From: Gracilariopsis chorda
Taxonomy: Eukaryota; Rhodophyta; Florideophyceae; Gracilariales; Gracilariaceae
Direction: 5' to 3'
Assembly: GCA_003194525.1 (NCBI GenBank)
Contig: NBIV01000146.1
Span: 140,835-204,834, forward strand
DNA length: 64,000 nt
In this document: piece after piece, positions 32,510-43,485 of the stretch
How the letters are laid out: every line of letters starts with the position of its first letter
How positions within the stretch are numbered: the stretch's first letter is position 1
Position numbers and translations under genes: made by a program
Notes under the pieces: model-generated
Told to the model about the DNA's origin: nothing
Seen by the model: only the letters and a program-made list of their open reading frames with translations
Database searches by the model: none

Positions 32510-32592
32510 TAGTCTTCCCTGTCCTCTCCTTCTTCCTCAGCGTTCTTCATCCTCCTCGCCGCGTTCTACTTCCATCATCCGTATCGGTCAAA

Positions 32593-33340
32593 ATGCCTTT
32601 CGTCAATGAGCAGTGGGTCACGCCGGATTTGGAATACGATCACCGTTGCTATGCAGGTCGTACGCCGATTCATCGTGGTGGTATCGTTACCCCGTATTCG
32701 GCAGACCACTGCGCCTCCTTAGTTGGTGAGTGATTCGATGCTACGCGCTTCTCAGAGATCCCAGTGAATCCCGTCCCTGGTTATCTGGTCGGCAATAAGC
32801 GCCTTCGCGAAAGCGCTTGGAAGCTCGTTGGGGACACATGCGTATTCGACTCGAAGATGGTCAGTCCGTTAACGGCGTTCACGTTGGAGCTGACATTCCA
32901 GTGGATATGCCGTTTGTTCGGTGCGTCCAGGAGCGATAGTACCGGCACACGTTGGCTTCTATCATTATGTGGCTCCGAGACGACTTTGCTAGATCCTCCG
33001 CTCCGCGTGACTCAATCATGTTTCCGCTACCGGGCCACAACCTTCTCGCTCTCGTTGCTTGGAGGACGCCCTTGGAAAGGTTCTATCCGTTCTCGGAGTG
33101 CAATTGATGGGGCGATGACATCAGCACCGAGGCTCGTATCCGTTCCGGACATGCGTACTTCTTTGCTTGGCACAATCAGGAGTTCCACGACTTGGTACAA
33201 CCGAAGCGGAACGGGTGCTACGTTCCGATATACGAAGATAAACTCTACGCCATTCCTCGGTACCTCTGCGTCCCTACCCCGCCGATCATCGCTTATTACA
33301 GTGGCGTACTGTTATAAAAGTCTCGGTTAGCATACTTCAC
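32593..33340 (+). pseudogene. Unknown antisense cargo gene in gypsy-2, part 1
   Basis: Opens MPFVNEQWVTPDLEYDHRCY and runs, with one TGA (about 32731), through NPVPGYLVGNKRLRESAWKL. Near 32847 the frame shifts and continues as IRLEDGQSVNGVHVGADIPV, IIMWLRDDFARSSAPRDSIM, FPLPGHNLLALVAWRTPLER, YFFAWHNQEFHDLVQPKRN and VPIYEDKLYAIPRYLCVPTP, ending at a stop near 33317. Composition and length with few stops indicate real past coding. I do not recognise the family. It is not gag, pol or an obvious envelope (no signal peptide or membrane segment seen). It could be captured host DNA or an antisense ORF belonging to the retrotransposon family. Confidence 0.5.
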
Positions 33341-34196
33341 GCGCGGCGTCCGCACAGTCGAGTGGGTTGTCCTTGCCTTCTTCTGCTTCCTTTACGCTGT
33401 CCGTGACGGCCTCGCAATGCAACTGAAGTTCTCCGATTGGGGGCTTGGGCGGGATGAAGACTTGGATGCTCCGAGAAGTCGGTTGATGAGGCTGCCATGT
33501 GCTCTGGTGAAGTTTACCCGGGGTCTCGGCGTACAGAATATCGTGCGTGGGACTGCGTTCGGGGCTGCCGACGCGGACGTGCTTCTCGATTATGTCTTGC
33601 GCGTCGATTGGGCTAGATCGCCGAGTCCTGGGTACCTCTGGTACGACTACGAAGGAGACCGTTTTCCGGATATGCCAAGGCACCCTACTAAAAACCCCGT
33701 ATCTTCTAATGTTGGCTTGGTTGGATGCGGCACGCGACAACGTGCCTCACTTTTTCGGCAAGCGGCCGGCTTTGTTCAAGAGTGCTTGCCAGGTGGGCAC
33801 CTTCCCACGCTGGTACCCGAAGTGGTCGAAGACGCTGGCACGAACGTGGTGGCGAGCGTTGCTACTCGTGTTCAGTTACCTCCGTACTCGTTAGTGACTA
33901 TGTGTGGCCTGGACATGAAGCCGGAGTGGCGTCGGAGGGACGGTGAAGGAGTTTCGGTGCTATCCGAAGTCAGGATTGGGTCCATCAACATAACCCCGAG
34001 GACGGGAGCATTCTTTTCCAATTTTTCGGTTTTGAACCAGCGTTTTGAAGAGCTCGGACTTCGGAGATCGGCGAACATTAATAAGGTCCTTTGCCTTGTG
34101 GTGGGTTGGGTAGAAGAATCTTGCCGTCTTCGGATGCAGCTGGAGCGCCTGGACGCGTTCCGTTCATCGGTTACCGTCCGATATCGGGAAATGTGA
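33341..34196 (+). pseudogene. Coding-like region in gypsy-2, part 2 (unknown)
   Basis: A 260-codon plus-strand frame (33417-34196) is open, but it may be a mosaic. Around 33690-33895 another plus frame (PYLLMLAWLDAARDNVPHFF, FPRWYPKWSKTLARTWWR) looks more protein-like, while the ends of the long frame (EVRIGSINITPRTGAFFSNF, NKVLCLVVGWVEESCRLRMQ) also look coding. The simplest reading is one gene with two compensating frameshifts. No family recognised. 34197-34915 holds no clear gene. Confidence 0.35.
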
Positions 34197-34915
34197 AGGG
34201 CGATTCATCGTACTACGGATTCTGTCATCCAGGACTGTACTGTGTTATTTGGCGTCGAGCCACTCCATAGCGATACTCTGCTGAACCGTCTCATCGAGAT
34301 CATACGCATTTATTATGAGAACGAGGCCCATGCTCGAGCGGCAGGGCGTGCGACAGGCGAGCCAGCAGGGGCAGGTGCCAATTCGGATGGGGTGCACGGC
34401 GATTCTCAGAAGCAAGGCGCGTGCTCACCGATTGCAGTTGCTCAAATAAAGTAAATGAACAATTTTTTGAGCAGTGCCACATATGGTTGAATTAGCTCAT
34501 GCGCCTGAGCTACGAATACCGGCCATGAGACAAGGAGATACAAAACAGGTCGTTTTCCAGAGAATTCAAATCCGCATCCAGATTCGTTCTGCGATGCCTA
34601 GGAGCCAAGATACGGGCAATTCTTTGTTTTGGCCACTTTCTCGGCTTGCAAGCCGGTTTCAAAAAATCTGGAAAATTCCGGAGCGGATTATTTGATACTC
34701 TCTCGTGCGCCGTGGCAAAGCCTTGTGCGCTGTAAACGTCTATCCTTTCCAGGTGTCACGCCAGGTTAGCTTCTCAAGGTGTGAATCTTTGGCAATGTTG
34801 ACGACGTTTCGGAGGTGGTAGTTCAACCGCTGTTTAATTGCTGCTGTGCGCCGCGTCCGGATAGTGACGCAGTACCGTCTTGGGTTTCAAAGTAGGAGCT
34901 TTGGTACCTTCTGCC

Positions 34916-36394
34916 TACTCTGTTGAGCCGGTGTGCCAAAACGGCGTATGCGTATCATGAGTAGAATGAAGAAATTTCGCAAATGCGGCTGCCCGTTTCC
35001 GGATGCCACGTGGTGAGCACGACATGGGTGAAGCGCAGGCGACATTTTCTCGATCCAAGAAATTCCAAATGCTGGTATTGACCTGTATTCTGAACAGTCT
35101 GTGTGCTTCCATGGAGCCAGGGCGGAGAATGACTCACTATGTCGGAGGTGTTAAGCGCAAACGTTACGAGTGTTACATCAGGGACTGTTCCGGGTTCGGT
35201 GTCACTTCCGTTTCGGGCGGTTAGAGTTTCGCTTTTGGTGTTGCGTATCTCCTCTCTCAGTCTGCGATGTGTCCTCATGGTGAGCCGTTCTTCGGATGTA
35301 ACGCTGCATGTAGTTGTGTGGAATGTTCCGCTTCGGTTCCCACATGGGCATTTTGAAGCCATACCACTTAACGCGGACCAGTTATTCTCCGTCTTCAGCA
35401 ACATGTTCGATGACCTTCTCGATCACCCATTCCTTTTCTGCAGATATCGGATCAGAAACCTTGGAGTCAAAGTTCTCTGCGTCTGGGAGTGTGTAGGGAT
35501 CAACCAATACCGGTTTTTCTGCGATTGCAGAGCCATTTGATGCAGGTTCGTTCATGGGTTCCGGGAACGACACATCCGTTCAAACTTCATTTTACTCCGA
35601 TTCTTCCGGTGCGGCCGTGTTCGGTGGGATGTTCTCGGAAACTGAAGGTCCAGCTGCTGTCACGCGGTCAATACTAACTATATCGTGTAGTCCATAGATC
35701 AGCTTGTCCCAGTCCTTCTGGTGTTCGGATACGTAGTGCCGCAAGCGGTTGATCAACACCTTGTAAAACCTTTCGACCTGCCCTTTCGTCTGATGATGAT
35801 AGATAGCTGTAAGTACATGCGTAATTCCAAGATCGGCCGCAAGCGACTCGAAATACTTGGCGACCAACTGCGGACCGTTATCGGTAAGCAGGTGGGTAGG
35901 AATCCCGTAGGGGTAAACCCAGTTCTCCAAGAAAGCGATGGTGATGTCGCTCTCCTTCGTATCCGATAGCGGTATGGCTCTCTTGAGCTTTGTGAAGCGG
36001 TCCGTTATCACCAGTATGTACTTCTTTCTGCGTCTGGTTTTCGGCAGTGGGCCAAGGATGTCCATAGTCACGAATTCGAATGGTCCCGATGCCGGGAACA
36101 ACTTCAAGCATTTCTGGTTCTTGAAGTATGTTCTGCGAATGGCTCGACATGGATTGCACCGTGAGACGGTTTCATATACATGCTGTGACACGAAGGGCCA
36201 GTAGAAGCCCTCCCGCAATGTATAATACATCCTGACCGAGCCTGGATGGCCAGCCAGTCGTGGGTAGTGAGAGAGGTAGAGTACTCTATCCTGTAGGGAC
36301 TCCGGAACGACCCTCTGTATGGCTCCGTCATTTGGTGAAATTCTGCAGAGTATTCTGGAGCAATTGTAATCGAGCTGGGACTTCGGATCTCCAA
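34916..36394 (-). pseudogene. pol: gypsy-2 integrase (broken)
   Basis: Main piece 36230-35592: HHCC-type RCNPCRAIRRTYF, core FEFVTMDILGPLP (first Asp), LLTDNGPQLVAKYF (second Asp), TKGQVERFYKVLINRL (Glu), so the D-D-E triad is intact. The frame before it, toward 36394, continues from RNase H with shifts. After 35592 the tail is scattered over several frames (35573-35382, 35404-34955). No chromodomain could be recognised. Confidence 0.82.
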
Positions 36395-36413
36395 CGGACA
36401 GGGCTTTCTCCTT

Positions 36414-37300
36414 TCAAAACGGGTCCTCTGCCTGGGCGGCGATAAACTCTTTGACCGTTATCGGGGGGACGTCAGGCTGTTCCGGTACGGTCGCCATAAC
36501 GTGCAAGGGTTCTCCCGTGCCCGTAGTCATCGGAAAATTCACCAGTACATTCTTGCAGACTTCTTCGTTCACGGTAGCATCTGTGACGACATATTCCAAG
36601 TCGGATTTATCCTCGTCCACGAACAGACATGGTATTTCATCCTCGAGAGGCGTTTCATCGGTTCCGTCTGTTGGCATGCGGGACAGTTCGTTCGTGGGAC
36701 GATGCTTGATCCCGGGACGGTATTGGACTTCGAAATCGAACTCCGCGAGGCGCAAGTGCCATCTGGTGAGTATTCCTGTCGCATCGGTTGTATTTAGGAG
36801 CCAACGTAGGGCTTTGTGATCCGTTCGAACGGTTAAACGTTGTACTTCAAGGTGAGGCCGTAGAAATATCATGCTCCAAACGATGGCCAGGCATTCACAT
36901 TCGGACGTGCTGTAGTTATTCTCCGGTGTGGTTCATGAACGGCTCCAGTACCCAATTGGTCGTAAATCTTTCGTATCTTCTTGTTTTTGGGGCAATGTGC
37001 ACCCGACTTGATGGTTACAGGCATCTGTTTCCGGTATATAGGGCTTACCGGGTTTCGGTAAAGGAAGAATTGGCGGTGAGGTGAGTTTCTCTCTGAGTGT
37101 TCCGAATGCCTCCATATCTTCATCCGAAAACGGTTGCAAGTCCACGGGTTGGTTCTTCTCTAACTTCTGGTTTAGGGGATGGGCAATTAGTGCAAATTTG
37201 GGCTTGAAGCCCCTGTAAACGTTACAGACGCCCAGCAATGCCCGAAGCTCAGTCTGAGTCTTTGGTGGTTTAGCTTTCGTAACAGCGCCACAAGTCCTCG
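36414..37300 (-). pseudogene. pol: gypsy-2 RNase H and RT thumb (broken)
   Basis: 37238-36933 reads LGVCNVYRGFKPKFALIAHP, the RT/RNase H link, and PYIPETDACNHQVGCTLPQK, where the catalytic Asp of TDAS is in TDAC. After a frameshift, 36872-36414 gives the RNase H end VQRLTVRTDHKALRWLLNTT and FDFEVQYRPGIKHRPTNELS. Order and spacing are normal. Confidence 0.82.
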
Positions 37301-37382
37301 ACGCGACTTGATGCTTTCCGGGTCGGATGACATGTCCAAAGTAGTCAATAGCCGATTGGAAAAAGGAGCACTTCTTCAGCTT

Positions 37383-38075
37383 CTACTTTATTGCGCCTTC
37401 TCTGAGGAGGTCAAGTACCTTCTTCAGGTGCTTGTAATGATCCGAAACAGAACTCGAGTATATTATGACATCGTCAAGATACACTATGGCAAACTGCCAA
37501 CGAACCTTATTCGGGATGACGTCTATGGCTCTCTGGAATGTCGCCAGGGCGTTCTCCAAACCAAATGGCATCCTAGTACAGCGGTAAAGTCCCACTTGAG
37601 AGGTGAAAGTCGTCTTGTCCCTGTCGGGTTTGTCGATTTCCACTTGCCAGTATCCCCAGTTGTCATCAAGGGTGGAGAACATCCTTGCGTCCCTTAGAGA
37701 ATCAATACACTCATCCATCCGTGGTATCGGGTAAGAGTCGCGAACCGTGACCGCATTGAGCTTTCTGTAGTCCACGCAGAAGCGCCACAAGTCGTCCTTT
37801 TTCAAGGCTATGACTGCTGGGCTTGCCCATTCTGCCAAAGAATGTTCAATAACTCCTTCCTCGAGCATTTTCGCGACTCGCTCCTTCTCCCATTCACGGG
37901 CCTTCTGACCGGATCGGTAGGGGACCTGGTGGACCGGTTGGGCATCGGGTTCTATGTCAATTTGAGGTTTGCCGGCCGTGATGGTACCTAAATGTCCATC
38001 CCACATGCCAGCGTACTCGGAAAGCATCTGAATGATCTTGTTCCGTTGCGGTTCATACTCTTCACCGGTGTTCAA
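37383..38075 (-). pseudogene. pol: gypsy-2 reverse transcriptase (largely intact frame)
   Basis: 230 codons: PYRSGQKAREWEKERVAKML, SPAVIALKKDDLWRFCVDYR, KLNAVTVRDSYPIPRMDECI, FSTLDDNWGYWQVEID and the active site YLDDVIIYSSS. All core motifs are present, including the Asp pair. The frame breaks only at its C-terminus near 37383, where the thumb continues in another frame. Confidence 0.88.
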
Positions 38076-39330
38076 GGTCGATGTCCAGTCCGCGTCTGGA
38101 TGTTTGTCCTCAAATTTTGTACGCCCTTCTCAGTGTTGTCGACGTTCTCGTCGAAGTGATTATTGGTTGCATCTGTAACGGAGAGGATAGCTGTGGGTGC
38201 TGGATGAGTATTACTGATGAGGGTGTTTTTCGATAAGTGGGTAAGGCGGTCACTCATGTTCGAAACCAGTACGTAGAAAGGCGGATTCGGAAGGACTTCC
38301 ATAACGCCATTCGCCAGCAACTGGAGGTTGCGACGCGTTGTGTGAAGGTGATTCTGTATGTACAGCAGTCCGTGCGTATGTGTTTGAACCAGGACTGCGG
38401 TTTCGGATATAAGAGGGAGTAATATTGAACTAGCGACTCGAAGCTTTGTTGATACCTTACTACGATGGATTCGAGTGGAGATGGTTACACCGTTGCGGGA
38501 ACCATTTCGGGCATCTAAAAGAGCCACTGGCGGTGAGTTGTGGAAGGACATTTTCCGTTACTTGGGGTAGATCAATTTGACATAGCGGTCTATAAATCAA
38601 GTACCCAGTATACAGTCGACTGCCAGGTCGGATGAAACAAGGAACCGAATTCGGACCTTCAAGTTACTGAGGCGGATGTCGAGAGGAACGACACCGAGGA
38701 TGGTAGTAGAGTGACTTGACGCATCCAATATCTTGAGAGTATCGAGCGGTAGTGACTTCGATTCTCATCCGGGCGGTAGTACGCGGGTGTGAATTAGGTT
38801 CGGTGATGCACCTGTATCCAGGCCGCTGGTAATCATTCGTGTCAATCGGGGACTGTGATAGAGAGCTGTCAGGAGCTTATAGTTCTGACTTCGGAACAAG
38901 TACATCGACTTGGAAGTGTCAAAGGTACAATTCAACACTTCGTCATGGAGTTCATCTTCCGTAATGGCGGTCCGTTCGACGGCTGTGTCTCTATTAAGGC
39001 TATCACCTTTGACAGGGCGCGGCGCCTTTACGCGTCCTGCTGAGCGTTTTCCTCCTCTTCATGTGGATGGGCGTGATCCTCTTCCAAAGCAAGAACCAAA
39101 CGACGAGTGTTCCTGTTTGCAGGGGGAGAAATTCCGGGGATCGGAGCTGTGCTGTTAGCGTCACTTCACTGGCTACCAACATTACCGGGGGGACTTCCGT
39201 GGCCTCCAGTAAATGGCATGCAACGGCAGAAATATCCTTTACCAACCCAATGGGAGTAGTTGTGCTAACATTGCTGACGAAATTTGTTCCGGATCTAGGC
39301 CGGCATCCATTCGCAACATGGGCGAGTGGT
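38076..39330 (-). pseudogene. pol: gypsy-2 protease and gag-pol junction (broken)
   Basis: Minus-strand translation near 38.82 kb reads SGLDTGASPNLIHTRVLPP, a retropepsin with intact D-T-G-A, followed by ILGVVPLDIRLSNLKVRIRF and DCILGT. Stops lie after PP and GT. Upstream, near 39.33 kb, a degenerate zinc knuckle ACQPLAHVANGC marks the end of gag. 38551-38072 is the protease-RT linker with one open frame and no motif. Confidence 0.7.
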
Positions 39331-41252
39331 TGACAAGCATAAGCGAGGTGCTGGGTTCCGGTTCGGGTCAAAAGACTGACGTGGGGTTTGGCAGGCCGAG
39401 TATGGTGTCGGAGGCGCCCTATCTTGGGAGCTCATATGAGAAGGTGAAACAGAACCGGTAGTCTGTATCGATGGGTAGGAGACGCTCGGCGAGGGCTTCA
39501 CTGCAAGTGCCTCTCCAGCTGGGTCTTCTACTGTCCTGGACTGCATACTACTTTCCGTTTCGGCAAGGAGGGCTCTGGTGCGAGACTTACGTGCTTCGCG
39601 AGCCATCTCAATCGTGGAGTAAACTTTCTTACCACCACTGTGAGTATCTTCTAAACATTCTGCGAAGAGAACCAACTGCCGCAATCCGATCTTCGAGTGC
39701 GTCGCAGAGTGGTTGCGAACCGAAGCTTGGATGGCTGGCAGTAACCCTTCCACGAACAAAGCCTTAAGCCGAGAGTTGGTGAAAATGTTCCCGCAACGGA
39801 TATTCTTCTTCCATAGACGGTCTGCAAACTCACTTTCCGTTATACCGCAACTCTGCCGATAAGTGGTGATAACTTGGTACGCTTCCGCAATTTCTTCGTC
39901 GGTAGCGTACGTTTCCAGGAGATGGTTTACGGTCTCCAGATAGAATCGTAAGAGCTCATCATCGTCATCCGAATCCATGGCACAAGACTCACCTGAGATG
40001 CTGTTCTTGACGAGTTTCAAATCCGGGCCAGATGTGGAGAACTGAAAGAGCCAAACAGCCGCCCCCTCATGAATGCCGTTCTGGTTGCACGCGGTTTTAA
40101 ACGCGCTCAGAAACTTGAGAACCGTGATCGGGTCATTCCCACTGAACTTCTCGGGAATCTCTAGCGCCATTTGTTTTGCGAACTTCGCGACTGTCCGGGC
40201 AACTCGGGCGTCATACCTTCCGGAACGGTTCATCAAGCGGTAGGTCTTGAAGCTCAAGACCTTGGCGAAATCTCGATTGTTCGGTTTGATTCGCAGGGTA
40301 CGGGAGATATCGGATTCTTCTTCTTCCGTATAGGAAGATTGACTTCTGTCAGAGTCAGAGCATTCTGACTGGGTGTCAGAGTTAGAATGCCCATAACGAG
40401 AATAACGTGACCATCGACGTTTCCTGCTTTGGTTCTTCCTTTTGTTACGCTTCTTTTTCTCCGACTTCGGTATGGCGTTCCACGTGCCTCTTGCGATCTC
40501 CCTATCACGGAGAAGACCATCCGAGTTCGGTACCAGAACTGGATCGACGTTCGACGTGCCCGCCGTGAGCTGCCACTCACGGAAAAGGCCGCCCGCATTG
40601 AATACTTCATCCCTAGAGGGTTCAGGGCGGAGTTTCCTGTTGGGGTGACTGAGTTGCTGCAACACTTCCATTGCAGAGATAAGTTAAGGATGAGTTCCAG
40701 CAAGTAACACACGATGCCTGCGGAGTTGGTTCGCGACTTCCGTCTCCACGGTTTTGATGTTCGCGTCGGTTACAACCAAAGCATTCTGAAGACGGGTGGA
40801 CACGCTTTCCACACTGATGGGGAGGTGCGTTTCTATTCCGGACCGGACTCGCTGTTCGAGGACAGTATCGACCTGAACAGGCACGGGATTGGAGAGTTCC
40901 TCCAACAACCCCTCTCCTAGTGGGGAAGGAGGGAGGCAATATCCGAGGCGGTTGTTGCGTCTAGTAAGGCGGAGAAAGCCGATTCGGGGCCACGCATCTG
41001 CAGAGGGGGTGCATGTCCAGGGTCTCCTCTTCCATGTTACGTGCTCGGTTGTGCTTCTCCGGTGCGGCGGAGCAAACGCTCTGGGTTATCAACGCGTGGT
41101 GCAATCCCTTGGGGCTCACTGCGCGTGATGTTGGAACGTGCGGGCTGCAACGACATTGCAGGAGGATTCGATTCTGGGTGCACATCGCTGGGCGTCGATG
41201 AGAACGATTTTGGACGAGTGAGCTCCTCAAGCCGGAACGTTTTAGAAGTCAT
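39295..41252 (-). pseudogene. gag: gypsy-2 gag polyprotein (broken)
   Basis: Core frame 40671-39295 (458 codons): a Lys/Arg-rich stretch (KSEKKKRNKRKNQSRKRR), a Ser/Asp/Glu-rich stretch, then the capsid-like region EIPEKFSGNDPITVLKFLSA. The N-terminus starts at ATG 41252 (MTSKTFRLEELTRP) in another frame and passes through a helical segment (40908-40684, LISVESVSTRLQNAL-like) before the core. At least two frameshifts. Overall plan resembles gypsy-1 gag. Confidence 0.78.
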
Positions 41253-41335
41253 CGGGAGTGATGCAGCGTTTTAGGCTACTCCTTCTTTTGATACGGTGAA
41301 GACGGATCTCTTGTTCCCACGAAAGGACCGTTTTA

Positions 41336-41348
41336 GGTCGGGAGACCA
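41336..41348 (-). promoter_or_regulatory. gypsy-2 primer-binding site
   Basis: TGGTCTCCCGACC on the minus strand, 2 bases inside the 5' LTR; nearly the same as in gypsy-1. Confidence 0.7.
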
Positions 41349-41350
41349 GA

Positions 41351-41907
41351 TAGGAGGTAGCGTGCGCGAGCGTCCTACTCTGATGAAATGTCGGGGAACG
41401 GTGACGGTGGGTATCGGGGAACGGTGACGGTGGGTATCGTGCAACGGAGTGTAGGGCCGTGCGGCAATCGAGTCGGAAAAGGCGGAAGAATGAAAATGCA
41501 GAGTAGCACGGGGCACTCTATTGTGAGGACGAGTACGGAGACACGCATAGCCAAAAAAGGTACCACGCACCTAAGCATAGAGCCGATGTAGTGGTCAATA
41601 TCCAATACCGCGCAGCCTGTACAGGACTTTGACGAGATGTGTCTCCTACGAAGACTTAGGATCCGTGCCAAGGAACTAAGGCGAAGAATCTAGTAGGAAG
41701 CAGGGTTTACTTGGTGATGGAGTCGGCCACGCTAGCGGAGAAAACATATCTAGCTGGGCCGCGCCACACGTGTATGGCTTACCGTTCGTGGAGCACTAGC
41801 TGCCACTGGCATACACGTGTGCTACTACAAATATTACACTAGCCGACTAGTGGAAGGGCTTTTACAGCCAGAGAACCACTCCGGTAAACGGTCTTCACTT
41901 CCTTACA
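41351..41907 (-). repeat. gypsy-2 5' LTR with internal 23-bp duplication
   Basis: 557 bp. The extra length over the 3' LTR comes from a 23-bp tandem duplication (41392-41414 and 41415-41437, CGGGGAACGGTGACGG...) that the 3' LTR lacks. Confidence 0.85.
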
Positions 41908-43213
41908 CATAATATATTGCGAACCCACCTCACGTGCTTGAAACAATCTGACAATGAAATATATTTAGCCTCTGTAGTTGAGGTTGCAATGCTTCTCTGT
42001 TTCAATGTTTCCCACAATATAACGTTTCCAAAGACTAACACACAGAATCCACTTGTAGATTTGCGATTCGTGTTATCTCCAACCCAATCTGCGTCAGCAT
42101 ATGCACACAAAACTGAGTGGGTTTCGAAAGTCTTCTTGATATGCATCCCGTAATCTCTTGTACCACTCTAGTAACGCATTAATGTCTTCACTGCATTTCA
42201 GTGTATGAATGTAGGCTTTGACTATACCCTTAAAAGAATGTTGACGGCAGCACAGATATCTGGCCTAGTTCGTGAAGATAGATACAGCAAGGATGCTATT
42301 TCTTCCTGATATAGTTCTTTAGGCTTGAATAGGTCTGCTTCTGATTCTGATGCAGGTCTGTATCTCGGATTCATGGTGTAGTCGCCGGTGAAATTCTGTA
42401 GTATGCGTTCCCCAGCTAGAGGTTGGTGCAGATTTATTCCATCTTCTTCACGTTGCATATACACCCCCGAAAAGCTATCTGTAGAAGAGCATTCCTTCAT
42501 TTCAAACTCTGAAAAGAGCATGCTCTTCACCCTAATGGTTTTCTTGGGGTCATTGCCGGTCAACAAGAGGTCATCAACATACATTAGTATTCATAATTGG
42601 TGTCCTCCCCAGGTCTTGTAGAGGAAGCAAGGATCTGTCACACTTTGTACAAAACCTATGTTCGTCAACCTTTGGGTGAACAGTCGGCTCCAAATTGCAT
42701 TGAATTGCTTCAGACTATATATTGATCGGTTCAATTTTGAGCACTTGATTTCTTTGTGAACCAAGTTCCAGACCTTTAGGTGGTGACATATGGACTGGAT
42801 TCTCGTCATCGATATGTCCGTTCAGAAAAGCACATTTGACATCCAACAGGTTTATTTCAAAGTCAAACCTAGCTCTCAATGTAAATGCTAGTCGTACTGT
42901 TCCAAAGTCAACAACTGGAGAGTAGACATCTGTGACATTATCTTTTTGGCACCCTTTAGCTACAAGGCATGCCTTGTATCTAGTGATAGAGCCATCATCG
43001 TCGTGTGTTTCAGCGAGCACGAGTTTGGAATCTATGACATGCTCTCCAACAGACTTGTCCACAACCTCCAATGTCTTCATCGGCATAAGCGAAGAGAGTT
43101 CTTCGTCAATAGCCTTTCTCCATCATGGCCATTCAAGCGAATCTCTCGCGTCCTGCAAGCTTTCATGGACGGTACTTATTGGCTGCTCCCATGTCACAAT
43201 ACTGTTATGGTGA
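41908..43213 (-). pseudogene. pol: copia-2 reverse transcriptase and RNase H start (broken)
   Basis: From 43213: RDSLEWPWWRKAIDEELSSL and YKACLVAKGCQKDNVTDVYS, then FEINLLDVKCAFLNGHI (first catalytic Asp), SKLNRSIYSLKQFNAIWSRL, and MYVDDLLLTGND (42584) with the Asp pair intact. RNase H begins CAYADADWVGDNTNRKSTSG and reaches TTEAKYISLSDCFKHVRWVR at the gypsy-2 border. Three frame changes (near 42715, 42590, 42220). Confidence 0.85.
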
Positions 43214-43245
43214 GCGTCTGAATAAAGATTCGGAGGGTCTCGCTA

Positions 43246-43485
43246 TGTTGGCAGATGATTGACTTTTCTCCTCTCATGGAAGAGCTCCAGTCTTATCCTT
43301 TTATATAGAAACTGCGCCCGGGCAAAACCCTGCTAAAATCAAGGACGCTAGATACTACTGCGGCTACAGAGCAGGGAACCACTCAACGTAGATATCACAT
43401 CAGAATCTTTTCGTACTGATTGCGTGAGCGAAATATCTCTTCCACGTTTGCTCACGCAATTCTTCTAACGTAAGGTCAGGCAACA
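43246..43485 (-). repeat. Solo LTR of a third copia family inside copia-2
   Basis: 240 bp with TGTTG...CAACA ends and the same internal layout as the copia-2 LTR (TTTTATATAG, GGCAAAACCCTGCTAAAATC), but otherwise different. It contains an 11-bp perfect stem ATTGCGTGAGC/GCTCACGCAAT (43419-43429, 43450-43460). GTCTC occurs within 5 bases of both ends (43237-43241, 43487-43491), a possible duplication. It separates copia-2 integrase from RT. Confidence 0.65.

Larger units (their letters stand above)
31094..41907 (-). mobile_element. gypsy-2: Ty3/gypsy inserted in copia-2 RNase H
   Basis: LTRs 31094-31627 (534 bp) and 41351-41907 (557 bp). The flanks are CATAT and CATAA, a 5-bp duplication with one change. 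PBS at 41336-41348, polypurine tract AGAATGGGGGTC next to the 3' LTR. Minus-strand gag, protease, RT, RNase H, integrase occupy 34.9-41.25 kb. A further 3 kb between integrase and 3' LTR carries coding-like sequence on the opposite strand. At 10.8 kb it is larger than a standard gypsy. Confidence 0.88.

Noticed and set aside
32764-33330. 188-residue ORF as the gypsy-2 cargo protein
   Set aside because: After about residue 30 the neighbouring frame is far more protein-like; the ORF is a shadow past a frameshift.
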